DNA from: Cudoniella acicularis
Taxonomy: Eukaryota; Ascomycota; Leotiomycetes; Helotiales; Helotiaceae
Direction: 5' to 3'
Length of the DNA: 16,469 nucleotides
Assembly (NCBI GenBank): GCA_013054445.1
Contig: JAAMPI010001289.1
Span: forward strand, 1 to 16,469
Each line of letters starts with the position of its first letter. Position 1 is the first letter of the stretch. Below, in pieces: positions 1 through 8,754 of the stretch. The translations under genes were made by a program, and so were the position numbers. Under the pieces are notes generated by a model. The model made no database searches. It was not told the origin of the DNA and saw nothing but the letters and a program-made list of their open reading frames with translations.

Positions 1-440
1 AAGAAGTAAATACCGAGAACAAATTCATGAGACCCATACAAGCAGATTATTGGTGTGGATTTTTGGGGTGCAATAAGGGAGAAAAGAAAATCCCTTCGAA
101 TTGAAAGTGAGCGAGCGGTAATATTAGAGAGAATCCGAGAAACCAACTTGAACACTACATAAGTGAGAAAAGAGTCTTAGTTTTGGGGTCGCTATTTATG
201 TAGGAAGTTTGCAACTATCTAGATTCAAGATAAGAACGAAGTAAGTTTGGGAACAGCTGAGTGAGAGAACATTGTCAAATTTTTCTCCTATTCTAAGCGT
301 CCTCTTCATCGGACATGCATTTAATTTTGAATTCTCTCCATTTAGAAGGATCTCAAAACCTAACATGATCAGTTCAATATTTCAAATGTTTGGCAACAGA
401 ACGAAATGTGGTATTATTGCTACACATTCAATATTATCCT
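1..440. other. gene-free left flank
   Basis: No reading frame here has recognisable protein content; the one frame over 70 codons (272-496, plus) starts at TTG and is low in information. The stretch is moderately AT-rich and lies 3' of the DUF7580 relic, so it is probably former 3' flanking sequence. I see no tRNA, repeat or transposon ends. Confidence 0.5.
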
Positions 441-1979
441 TTATAGACGGCAGCCAAAGGCATCGTAGCAACGCTTCAAGGGCTCCACAACCTTGAAATA
501 CATGTTTTCTTTCCACCTCTCCTTGCCATCTAGACTAGCACTATCAGGAATGTAATGAAGACACCAATTGACTGCATCCGAGTAGTCCAGGCCAGCCTCT
601 CTAAACACAGTTGGGCTCCATCGATCAGCGAAATAGTAATTGAACGCTTGGATACACTTTTCGTCAGAAGAGCTCGCAAGATGGTGAAGTGGTAGCATCC
701 TTTAGCGAATGCATTTTCAATAGATGTCGTGAAAGATACGGCTGATCGGTGCGGATTTTATCCAAATTATTAATATCGTAATAAAAAAATGTTATCTTTC
801 TTGCTCCGTGTTGATGTTAACCAGGGTGCGGGGTACAATTAAAAATGAGAAGAGGCCAGGACCAGTGTGATCTGAAAACGTTGGAGACGGTCCAATTTAG
901 TAGTGGAAGAGGTAGATAGAAGAGCTTCGAGAGTCATGTGTCTCTTCGGGGGTGCAGTTGACTCGCAGCATGGACGAATAATATACCGATGCGTTTCGTT
1001 TTGCAAACAGCCATACTCAGCGAGTTCAGAGGAGCAATTCGCGATTTTCGTGCAAAGGTTGGTGATCAAAGGGGAAGCGGCCAATGCGGGGTCTTCAACC
1101 ATCGACATCCACGAAGCCTTTTGTTTCGACAAAGATACCTGTGAAATTGCCTTATTTTCAATTGATGCAACAGACTTAAAAGCTAGTCTGCTCCTCTAGA
1201 AAGACTTGTAGCTTATAGACGCCCAAATTTTGTTACCGAGAGAATTCCGTGATAACTTGTACGCGTTGATAACTTCAGTTGAGCTTCCACTTTCATTCGA
1301 ATTTGGTGTCGAACAAACAGGGACCATTGCAGGGCCAATGCTGATTCCAGGTGTGGCGGATGGTACTTTGAGGGCAAGTTGTCTAGTTTGAGTTCTATCG
1401 TTGATCAACTCGATCTTAGTATCCTGCCATGTCCAAGGAAAGTGGCCGTCTACGTTCAAAATCTGCCTTTTGAACCAAAAGGCCACATAAAAGCTGACGG
1501 ACGACGAAGTTCGATACTGGAAGAGCAGATTGGCATGGTGGAAAGCTTGACAATGGCATGACCAGGCATCCGTTAACAAATCGAATAGGCAGTTTCCGTG
1601 ATGCCAGAAGTTCCTAATTCCCAACATCCAGGACTGAGGAATGTGTCCGTTTTGAAGCGGCCTTTCCAGCCGCTCTGCTGAAACCAACATGTCCTCCAGC
1701 CGTTTATTTAATCGCCCAAAGTCACGGAATAGCTTCTCGCGAGTAGATTTGTTGAGAGAAAGCTTGACTCTTTGCGTATGCTATTGCCAGTGGGCGTTGA
1801 CCTTGTCTAGTTGTTTCTTTTGCGCTGTGTTTGTACTCGAGACTTTCAGGGCAGCAGGATTCTGTTGGGTGCTTTTCTGCGAAGCCAAACATTAGTTAAG
1901 ATGCTTCTGACAGATGTTGTATGTTGATTATTGGCCGTGGGGTTGTAGCTTTGCCCATCTTCATTGCTGTCCTTGTCAG

Positions 1980-1998
1980 TAATACCGACTCGGTATTA
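1980..1998. repeat. 19-bp palindrome, 9-bp arms
   Basis: TAATACCGA and TCGGTATTA are perfect reverse complements separated by one C. The core reads CCG-N3-CGG, an everted CGG pair of the kind some Zn2Cys6 regulators bind. As RNA from the minus strand it would form an eight-pair hairpin with a three-base loop. It lies inside the long intron of the DUF7580 relic. Confidence 0.75.
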
Positions 1999-2014
1999 AC
2001 AAAATAGTGGCAAG

Positions 2015-2028
2015 TAGCTTCGAAGCTA
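2015..2028. repeat. 14-bp perfect palindrome
   Basis: TAGCTTCGAAGCTA is identical to its reverse complement. It lies 16 bases from the 19-bp palindrome, in the same intron. A palindrome this long is expected about once by chance in a window this size, so only the pairing is notable. Confidence 0.7.
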
Positions 2029-2868
2029 GTTTTAATTGTACAATCGCAAACAGGCAGCCGGGCGTTAATCTTTTTTTCTCCAGGGTTCTGAAAAATTATG
2101 TGGATGCTGCAAAAAGAGCTAGAAGGCTTGGGAGAAGGCTTAAAAAGGTGGAATAGAAGCATGGTTACACTCACATAATCCTCGGCGACATGGGTCTGGA
2201 AATGGGACTTGTCCATTCCCAAGGCATCATGAAGCTTTTCCACTGTCTCTACCATTTCTCCAATTGTGCCCATAAAACCCGCGTAGCTCTTAGGCAGTAT
2301 CTTCTGAAGTATTGCTTCAAGATCTGGATCCTTCCATAATGGCCCTCTCGGCTCCTCGAGTAGACTTTTGATCTTGGCGTCTTCTGCAATCAAGGGACGA
2401 AGCAAAACCTCGATATTGATCTCGAAAGCAGAGCACTGAAATTTTAACTCATCTCTCCACTTTTTGACCTCACGTCTGATCTTCCACCATCCCTCAAGTA
2501 GCTCTGCAGTCGCGATAATGCTCGAGGGCTGGGATCATGAGTGGGAAAGCTGCCAGCACAAAGCCGGCCATCTCGACTCCACTCATTACGGTATCGTTGG
2601 CGCATTTAATCCTTTTTACGGTTTGGTCTCAATTATGAACATCGTGGGTCGAAAGTTGAGAGCACGAGAATTTCTCTGCTTACGAGGGCGGGGTGCGGCT
2701 GCTTGCAGCATTCAGAAGCAAACTGCAGCATGAACTCAAGTGACCTCCCTCTCCACCTCGTGGCCGTTCGCTAGATCACCCAGTAAAATGATCTCACGAT
2801 AACAGTTCTATCGGGTTGTAATACTGGGATATCTTCATCCCCTCTGTCTTGCCCTCTTGGTTGGCATC

Positions 2869-2883
2869 GATCAACTATTGATC
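2869..2883. promoter_or_regulatory. inverted repeat in divergent promoter
   Basis: GATCAA and TTGATC flank CTA, giving a 15-bp interrupted palindrome about 85 bp upstream of the zinc-finger gene's ATG. It is the first of three palindromes in the space between the divergent DUF7580 relic and the zinc-finger gene. Binding function is inferred. Confidence 0.4.
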
Positions 2884-2897
2884 TAAATCAAAATTGA

Positions 2898-2913
2898 AGC
2901 TGCAGCTGCAGCT
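2898..2913. promoter_or_regulatory. 16-bp palindrome with two CAGCTG E-boxes
   Basis: AGCTGCAGCTGCAGCT is a perfect palindrome made of two overlapping-spaced CAGCTG hexamers, the E-box core recognised by bHLH factors. It lies about 55 bp upstream of the ATG at 2968. A regulatory role is inferred from the symmetry and position. Confidence 0.45.
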
Positions 2914-2935
2914 GGACAAAAAACTGTAACAACTC

Positions 2936-2943
2936 TGACGTCA
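2936..2943. promoter_or_regulatory. perfect CRE octamer (bZIP/ATF-type site)
   Basis: TGACGTCA is the consensus for CREB/ATF-class bZIP dimers such as fungal AtfA/Atf1. It ends 24 bp before the ATG of the zinc-finger gene. That is unusually close for an activator site if the leader is transcribed, so it could sit in the 5' leader or mark a start close to the ATG. Confidence 0.5.
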
Positions 2944-2967
2944 GCTTTCAACTGACCATCCTCGGAT

Positions 2968-5561
2968 ATGCTTGAAGTCGTCAATATGACATCTCTGCCG
3001 GAAAATCTCTCACCAATTTTTATGCGAACAAAGCGATGCATCGAGCTCTTTGCGCATCTAGTTGAGTATATCGGACAAGTTCTTCATCAGCCTATCAATG
3101 GCATCTCTCTATTTGAATCCGTCGATTCTCTGGGTCGATTCAAGATATGGGCACAGAATATAGGCGCCTTTCAACCCTTTGAAAGCAAAAGCTCCCTAGA
3201 TTATAGGTTGAGAGAGACACCCAGAATTGCCACTCGAATTGCTCACATATTGGATGAGTTGGCTGAAGAGCTTGACGACGGTACGAAAATTCCTCCTCTC
3301 ATTTTGCTCTGAAAGTACCGGCTCTTGCTACCTTCCGTGCGGCTTTTGCACCCGTAATGTATTTGTTTAGCGGATGTATAGACTTTTTATACATTACATA
3401 ATTGGCACTTAGGAATGCAATTTATCTAACACTAGTAGTATATTTGATTGCTTCAAACACGAGAGAAAATCGAGTCGGCTCGCCCCCGAGCAAAATTCTC
3501 GAAAAGAATGGAAGCCAGGATGAGCCTCCTAAATCACCCTCTGCCGACGAAGAAATGTCTGAGATTAGAGAACTATTCGAATCAATCGTCGATTCAATCA
3601 GCGAGCTATTTCGACATTCCATGATAATTCGAAACAATACAAGTAGGGACAAATACGAGAAGGCGGCTACTGCAGCAATCGCTGCATTTGGCTCGTCGTT
3701 TGACAAGCAAGCCGATACCAATCACGTCAGAGAGAAGTTTCCCACCATACAATCAAGAGGGAAGGAATGGTTGATTGATCGCTTGGGCGGTGCCATTACT
3801 CAAAGACGACAATATCTTTGGTACTCTCGGGAGCACCGCGACAAGACTTCGAGAAGCCCGGATTTTGGAACTCTATCAAGAACCAAAAACACCGACCAGA
3901 ACACAGTTAAATTGCTGGGATATGATGGGAACAGCGTTATCTCAAAGTTTCCAACTACTCTTGCCCCTACACAGGCATCAACTTTGTTCCTCAGTTCCCA
4001 CCAAAGCCCTGAAGAAGATATTGCGGAGGATGATTTTATCTCACAAACATCATATGCAACTACTTTGGAAGAAGGGAAAAGCGGCGACTGTAAACTCGAT
4101 GTGGTACCTTTAGATGCTATTTCAAAAGGGGAGCCTCCTTTTGAGTGTCCATATTGTTGGCAGATTCAAGCAATCAAATCCCAGAAACTTTGGAAGTGAG
4201 TGTTTTCATATTGCAATTAATCCTTGCTGGGGCTTCGGACTCTAACGTGCCTATCTAGGAAACATGTCCTGGCCGATCTCAGACCATATATGTGTACTTT
4301 CGAGCATTGCGAAATCAAGTTGTTCAACGACCATCATTCCTGGTTTTCTCATGAGCTTAAAAATCATCGACGGCTGTGGAAATGTTACTTTTGTTCTCAC
4401 GAACCTTTCGAGCACTCTGATATGTACCAAAATCATCTTAAAAGTAGGCACAAGCAATCTTTTATTGAAGACCAACTTGCAGCTTTGGTTGAGATGAGCC
4501 AGCAATCCATCATAGAAATTCCGGCCGAGTGCCCATTCTGTGAGGATTGGGAAAAGGTCCTCAGGGAGAGGAATCCTCATATACCCTTTTCGACGAAGCT
4601 GCTTGTCAAACCGAAAGAATTCCAGCGCCATGTTGGTGCTCATATGGAACAATTGGCATTGTTTGCTATTCCACCGGGCTTTTATGATGAAACAGGGTCA
4701 GATGTGGAAAGCCAGGCGGTATATGGGCGATCTGTCCCATCGCTCCCACGAAAGCGGCAGTATAGATGGACTGACAATCTTTCGAGGGGATTATCAATAG
4801 CGAGTGAAGATTTGTCTGGATACGAAGGAAGCTGGGATTCTGAATTCGACAATATGGGCACTTCTGAGAAACCCGGTCCTATTAAGAGAAAGCCCAGGGT
4901 TCGTCACAGCAAAGAACGTATCCCGGCCATTGAATATCCATCAGCCTCTCCAGACTTTTCTATACCAGCTGCAACACCTTATGATCGCTCGCTTCCGAAT
5001 TTGGATCCGAATTTAGACTTGTCCTTGCCGGAAAGCGAAAAGCAACTCTGGAAGAAGGATCTTACATCATACGCAATGTATTTGCTTAGAAGAGCCATTC
5101 CGGACAATCCTAACAGAAGGTCGAGTTGGAAGAGAGTAGAAGTGGCTCGAAACGAAATTCCTCGGGACAAAATTTTAGGAATAATAAAAGAACTTGACAA
5201 GTGGAGCTTCGAAACTGCCATTCAGAAGAAAAAAAGGCTAGCTCTAAAAAGTCCTCCTATTCATGGCCATATTTGCAATCTTCTTGATGATTTGGCTACT
5301 CGGGAAGCTAACCCGAACTTTGAAGTAAAACTCGCTCAACTGAGCCGCAAGAGGCGGTTCATAATGCGTGAAATTAAAGAGACAACGACTGTGATAGTTT
5401 ATGTTACTCGCAGTCCCCGGGACGGCGTTGATCCAGTGGTTCTATACCAGACACTAATAGAAGCCCGGAGAGGCTTGGAAAGAGGATTTGAGGATGGATC
5501 TCAAGTTATTCATACAAAGGTAATGGAAAAGCTAACCTCAATCCAAACTGAGGCTGTGTGA
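2968..5561 (+). CDS. fungal C2H2-type triple zinc-finger protein with N-terminal helical domain
   Basis: Three exons, 2968-3280, about 3466-4195 and 4259-5561, give 781 residues. Intron 2 (4196-4258, 63 nt) is clear: GTGAGT donor, TCTAAC branch, CTAG acceptor. Intron 1 has donor GTACGA at 3281; acceptors at 3435, 3438 or 3465 all keep frame, and 3465 is preferred because CTAAC at 3426-3430 lies at a workable distance. Residues 15-100 resemble the N-terminal helical region of fungal PigL_N-like proteins (FKIWAQNIGAF). Residues 105-330 are polar linker. Three fingers follow a CPYC pair (C332/C335): C360-C365 with H379-H384, C390-C393 with H407-H412, and C439-C442 with H472-H476, with the family's ADLRPYMC lead-in and QLALFAIP exit. 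The C-terminus (after about 550) has a basic helical segment and a VIVYVTRSPRDGVDP strand motif that recurs in fungal proteins. Such proteins are common in Pezizomycotina and of unknown function; DNA, RNA or protein binding are all possible. Codons are clean with no breaks, unlike both neighbours. Confidence 0.85.
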
Positions 5562-5663
5562 AAGTGACGCAAGAAGAGGAGAAAATTACTAAGTGGATGG
5601 TTCAACGACTTTTATTTTGTAAGAGGATAGTGGCGATTGCAATTTTGGCCTTTGCTTGTCAAT
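5562..5663. other. intergenic space between convergent genes
   Basis: About 100 bp separate the zinc-finger gene stop from the end of the SprT-like relic. It must hold the 3' end of the zinc-finger transcript. No gene content is seen. Confidence 0.5.
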
Positions 5664-5895
5664 TCAGACTCCTCTTTGCCCTTTTCTTTGGAAGGCGCCC
5701 AAATATTTCCGCAAACATCTGTGAACCTCAAGTCCTAGCCAGCCCAGTCGACAGAATTATCTTCGGGCATCTTGTCCATCTCGTCATAATCACACGCTAA
5801 ACTGTGAACACGACCTAACCTCGATTTTTTCGTCACACTCTCAATAGCAAATGCTGCCCTCTGCCAACAAGATTCTGATAGGCGATATTGCATTC
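5664..5895 (-). pseudogene. out-of-frame C-terminal tail of the SprT-like gene
   Basis: In a second minus-strand frame the bases overlapping and following the 236-residue protein read LSESCWQRAAFAIESVTKK, then RLGRVHSLACDYDEMDK and NSVDWAG up to TAG at 5735-5737. A third frame continues GLEVHRCLRKYLG to TGA at 5664-5666. This is the order expected of the SprT-like C-terminus: a GHG-x-W-Q-x-A-A-x-x-I-E helix, an RLxR-xHSLA segment with an acidic stretch, then VDWAxLGLE. The family's GHG is not preserved. Two frame changes, one near 5885-5895 and one near 5735, separate these pieces from the N-terminal part. Confidence 0.6.
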
Positions 5896-6543
5896 TGAGT
5901 CGCAGGGACATGAGTAAATGATCATAAACGCATAAAGTATCTCGTACAAAAGACCTCCAAGATACAATTTCAACAATAGCTCTTGGTTATCACTTTCTCC
6001 AGAAATATCGTGGCCGAATAGAATAATCAAACAGGTGGAATTCGATGGAATAGCTTTTGCAGCACTACATAAATTGCCCCTGCACTCCCCTAGAAAATCG
6101 GGATCCCGGCCATGGTACTCAATCGTGCAAAGGTTCTTCAAGGCGGCTAGGAAGAAGATCTTGTTGAATGCAAGGTAGTACTTCTCCATGAGTTTTGAGT
6201 CCTCCGGATTTCCTGGGTTCCTGAAGTTGTTGCTTTCTATCCGCAGCTCTCGATATTCCGAGATGCCACGACGTTGAGTCCTGTTGAGTCTAAGCTTACC
6301 GCTGCACTTCTCTGTCGAGACAAAGTCTGTGATAGCACGAGCTATTTCGTCCGGGGAATGGGCATGTAGGACGATATTGCTTGATGGAAAGATGCCGTAG
6401 AGTTCGATTTTGGGAAGATGTCCATGTTTACCTTTCCAGAGCCCGATAAGCTTGCTGAAGACCCTGTTGGGGTCTATCACTCCGAGGTGGGTTTTGATTT
6501 GAGTTGGTTTTCGGAGGATATCGTAAAGCCAGTGGGGAGCCAT
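5833..6543 (-). CDS. SprT-like metalloprotease-family protein, catalytic histidines lost
   Basis: The frame from the ATG at 6543 to the TGA at 5833 encodes 236 residues. It resembles fungal SprT-like zinc proteases (the family of DNA-protein crosslink protease SPRTN) in its second half: FNKIFFLAALKN near residue 125, DPDFLGEC, then GGLLYEILYAFMIIYSCPC near 195-215, where the family has LLHExxHAF followed by a cysteine pair. Both metal-binding histidines of HExxH are tyrosine (TAC, TAT), each one C-to-T step from His; the glutamate is kept. The third zinc ligand (GHG region) and the W-Q-x-A-A helix are not in this frame but follow in another (5664-5895), so the product is truncated by a frameshift near 5885-5895. 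The first 120 residues (WLYDILRKP, GLWKGKHGHLP) are unfamiliar. A working protease is excluded if the sequence is right. A retained binding role is possible but unlikely given the truncation. The family call is from motif memory. Confidence 0.65.
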   Translation of the reverse strand: MAPHWLYDILRKPTQIKTHLGVIDPNRVFSKLIGLWKGKHGHLPKIELYGIFPSSNIVLHAHSPDEIARAITDFVSTEKCSGKLRLNRTQRRGISEYRELRIESNNFRNPGNPEDSKLMEKYYLAFNKIFFLAALKNLCTIEYHGRDPDFLGECRGNLCSAAKAIPSNSTCLIILFGHDISGESDNQELLLKLYLGGLLYEILYAFMIIYSCPCDSECNIAYQNLVGRGQHLLLRV

Positions 6544-7820
6544 GGGATGTGGAAGTTTGGTAATGTTGGAGACTGACTATTTCGAGGAATACGAAGTCAA
6601 ATTAGCTTTGGATTTTCAAGACCAGGTGGATATCTTACAGGTTTTCGTGAGTTCTGGCGATCTGATGTGAATGAAAATGAGGAATCGAGTTGTCAAGCGT
6701 TTCCGATAGCAGTCATGCATTAAAATACCTGCAAATAAACTTCTAACTTCTTCTCCTGCATTTTCTGTGAATAAGTTCATATTAAGAAATTCCATACCAT
6801 GGCAGATACAGAAGTCGCAAGATGAAGCGGGTCATAATTTTCAGACAGCAGCAATGACGAGAAAGAACGAGCGCATGCTCCGTATCAATTGCTCTTGAAA
6901 AAAAGAAAAATAGAAACGAAGACGCACACGTAAATGCAGGAGACAGTCGGGTAATGAGAAGAGATCTTTCGAGGATAAACTATACCCAGCTACCTAATCC
7001 AAGGTCTTGGAGTGCTTGGTCCCGTACGGAATTCCGAAAGGGGTATATCACGTGCTTCTACTTCACGACCACGATGTAGAGTAGAAAAGAAGACACTGTG
7101 CAGTATGCAGGCTTACTATGAGCCCCTTAATCATGTAAAGCTTTGGAGTTTAAGAAATGGGCTAGGGTAAGGAGAATCGTTAGGATTTTAGCACTTGCTT
7201 TAATTTAACTGCTCTCGGAACTGTGCCACAAAGCCACCCACAAACACTTCAAAGTTATCAAGCAACCACAAAATAAAACCATTAAATAATAACTATTTCG
7301 AAATTTCACAATGTAAAGTAACACTTATTTTTATTTCCCTTGGATTTCCTGCCATGAGCGAGATAATATTTCGAAGAGTCCTCAAACCTCTCTCAAACTC
7401 AGGGAGAAGCTTGCCGAACTTGTCCAAAATATCCTCGTTCAAGATCGTCATAATCCACCTCATCCATTGCTAGAAGACAGGCCCTTTTAACGCAATCATG
7501 TACTAAATAGAATCTCCATCAGGAGTTATCTCCCCACCTAACTAGTTTCGCGTCGCATCTTTTGATAGTCTTTTATATTGGAAGGCGGGGAGGGCTTATG
7601 AATCACATGATGAGGGACGCGCCTTATTTAATGGGACCAAAGTTTTAAATCAACTGCTATTATCTTTCAATTTTGGTGTTTCATGACCGGAGATCCTCAC
7701 ACTATTCGTATCCCTCAAAATAAACAATCTAATCAAAAACAACCAACGTTGTGTCCCGAAAACCATCGGTCTCTAAACTACTTCATTGTTTCAACCCATT
7801 AACAATCTTCGTTAAAAACC
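6544..7820. other. gene-poor 1.3-kb intergenic region
   Basis: No frame reaches a convincing protein. The best is a 56-codon minus-strand ATG frame at 7293-7463, which has a leucine-rich helical look but no recognised family. The left end should contain the promoter of the SprT-like gene and the right end that of the 2EXR gene. No tRNA, transposon end or tandem repeat is seen. Confidence 0.5.
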
Positions 7821-7933
7821 TATATAAGCTTAGAAAAAGCATATATCCCTCACAGTCATTCACGCTTCCCCGTCTCCACAAAGAACCACAAACAAACATC
7901 ACGCTAAAGACATAACCTCAACACCACTAAACA
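7821..7933 (+). promoter_or_regulatory. core promoter and leader of the 2EXR gene
   Basis: TATATAAG at 7821-7828 is a good TATA box 106 bp upstream of the ATG. It is followed by a C- and A-rich stretch (CACGCTTCCCCGTCTCCACA and ACAAACATCACGC) typical of fungal transcript leaders, and the ATG context AAACAATGTC is favourable. Confidence 0.55.
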
Positions 7934-8754
7934 ATGTCTTCCACATCCTCATCAACTACAAGCCTCCCAAGATTCGGAGAGCTCCCAATTGAGCTACGAC
8001 TCCAAATCTGGGCCCTCACCGCTTCGGCAGACGAGTACATCGTAGTCAAGATGTCAGCAGATCCATTCCTCGTAAGATTACCCAAAAATGGCAAGGGAAA
8101 AGACTCTACTGATTTCAGAGATACTCATACCTTCAAGTTCCGCTTGACACTACGTGGACTTCATCTCCCAACCCTTGGAGTGAACCGTGAGAGTCGCGAG
8201 GTAACCCTACAAGAAAACCCGGATTTCATCCAGTCCCGCGGCCAAAGATCCATTTCAACGCCAAGACTGACTTCATCCACTTTGACCGGGAGTCTCTACA
8301 TTCGCTTTACCTCTACGCGTATAGACAGCCACTCCCACCAAACAGGAGCTTCTTTGGACCAAAAGGATTCGCACGAATCTCTAAGCTAGTGGGTTTCCAC
8401 ACCATCATGAGGATGTCTTATTCGTCTGAAGTTGACGACTACAGTCCAGAGCTTCTTGACCATATCCAAAATGCCGCAATCAACTATTGGAGTGGAAAGA
8501 AGGATTCTTACCAAAATATGGGTCCATTGTGCATAGTGCAATACGGTTTCAACATCGAGTTGCCAAATGCTTTTCAGAGCCTTCGTGACTATAAGAAATT
8601 CTGTGAGGATAAATTTAAGCCTTTGGTTTCGAGGGGAGATATTAGTAAGGAGTTACGTTGTTATTTGCGTTATTACGGGAGAGAGTTCTCAATGGATGGG
8701 TACGATATCTTTCAGTATAACCATGGAGACTATTGCTTTAGCATTGATCGCTAA
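7934..8754 (+). pseudogene. 2EXR-domain protein gene with a single frameshift
   Basis: The gene opens MSSTSSSTTSLPRFGELPIE and matches the fungal 2EXR domain, a module of about 150 residues of unknown function related to F-box-like adaptors: F-x-E-L-P-x-E-L-R-L-x-I-W at residues 14-25, then LPTLGVNRESREV near 85, in place of the usual VNRESR. From about 8208-8222 the frame fails: the original frame runs on without family features to TAG near 8389, while the +2 frame carries on with RPKIHFNAKTDFIHFD, ESLHSLYLYA and then a well-formed C-terminus to TAA at 8752-8754, about 273 residues in total. One missing base between CTACAA and GAAAACCC would explain it. A 47-nt intron from GTAACC at 8201 to the AG near 8247 would also restore frame, but it is very short, has a poor donor, and removes the conserved spacer before PKIxFN. 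Everything else looks healthy, so a recent mutation or a sequencing error are both plausible. Typed as pseudogene for the frame break. Confidence 0.65.

Larger units (their letters stand above)
1781..2174 (-). other. long intron of the DUF7580 relic
   Basis: The donor GTGAGTG follows the codons for HVAEDY and the acceptor ATAG precedes the codons for HTQRVKLSL. Both are phase 0, and joining them restores the family's spacing between the LGxD block and the RVKxSLNK block. At 394 nt it is much longer than the other introns in the window (63-185 nt) and carries two perfect palindromes (1980-1998, 2015-2028). A shorter splice ending at the CAG near 2107 gives an early stop and loses the family spacing. 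Confidence 0.6.
441..2586 (-). pseudogene. DUF7580-family fungal protein, decayed
   Basis: This is a relic of a fungal DUF7580 gene, a family of unknown biochemical role often found near NLR-like or incompatibility-type genes. The start ATG at 2586 opens with the family's usual MSGVE and a hydrophobic segment (AGFVLAAFPLMIPALEHYR). Recognisable blocks follow: WWKIRRE and LLRPLI (2400-2490), EEPRGPLWKDPDLE, then, after an intron at 1781-2174, RVKLSLNKS and LFRDFGRLNKRLE, the AWSCHCQAFHHANL and PWTWQDTKIEL blocks (1400-1600), YGCLQNETHRYI, LEALLS and RLQRFQITLVLASS (840-1130), then YPAPWLTSTRSKKD, INNLDKIRTDQPYLSRH (700-780), and C-terminal YSDAVNWCLHY and VVEPLKRCYD (450-600). Damage: a frameshift near 2507 about 25 codons in, TAG at 1196-1198, TAA at 839-841, a frameshift near 775-790, and a further frame change near 690 where the usual leucine-rich LELCFG-type block is absent. 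No single frame can give a full protein. The family name rests on motif memory without a search; that the pieces form one gene is well supported by their order. Confidence 0.8.

Noticed and set aside
903..1199. 98-codon plus-strand frame
   Set aside because: It is antisense to the DUF7580 block that carries YGCLQNETHRYI and shows no motif of its own.
1783..1785. Apparent in-frame TAG in the DUF7580 relic just before HTQRVKLSL
   Set aside because: It falls at an ATAG splice acceptor that is in phase with the GTGAGT donor at 2174 and restores family spacing, so I count it as intron end, not nonsense.
5558..5800. 80-codon plus-strand frame after the zinc-finger gene
   Set aside because: It is mostly antisense to the SprT-like tail and starts at the end of the upstream gene; its hydrophobic look is a shadow effect.
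7293..7463. 56-codon minus-strand ATG frame
   Set aside because: It has an ATG and a helical look but no homologue I know, no promoter signal and no neighbour support; a chance frame is more likely.
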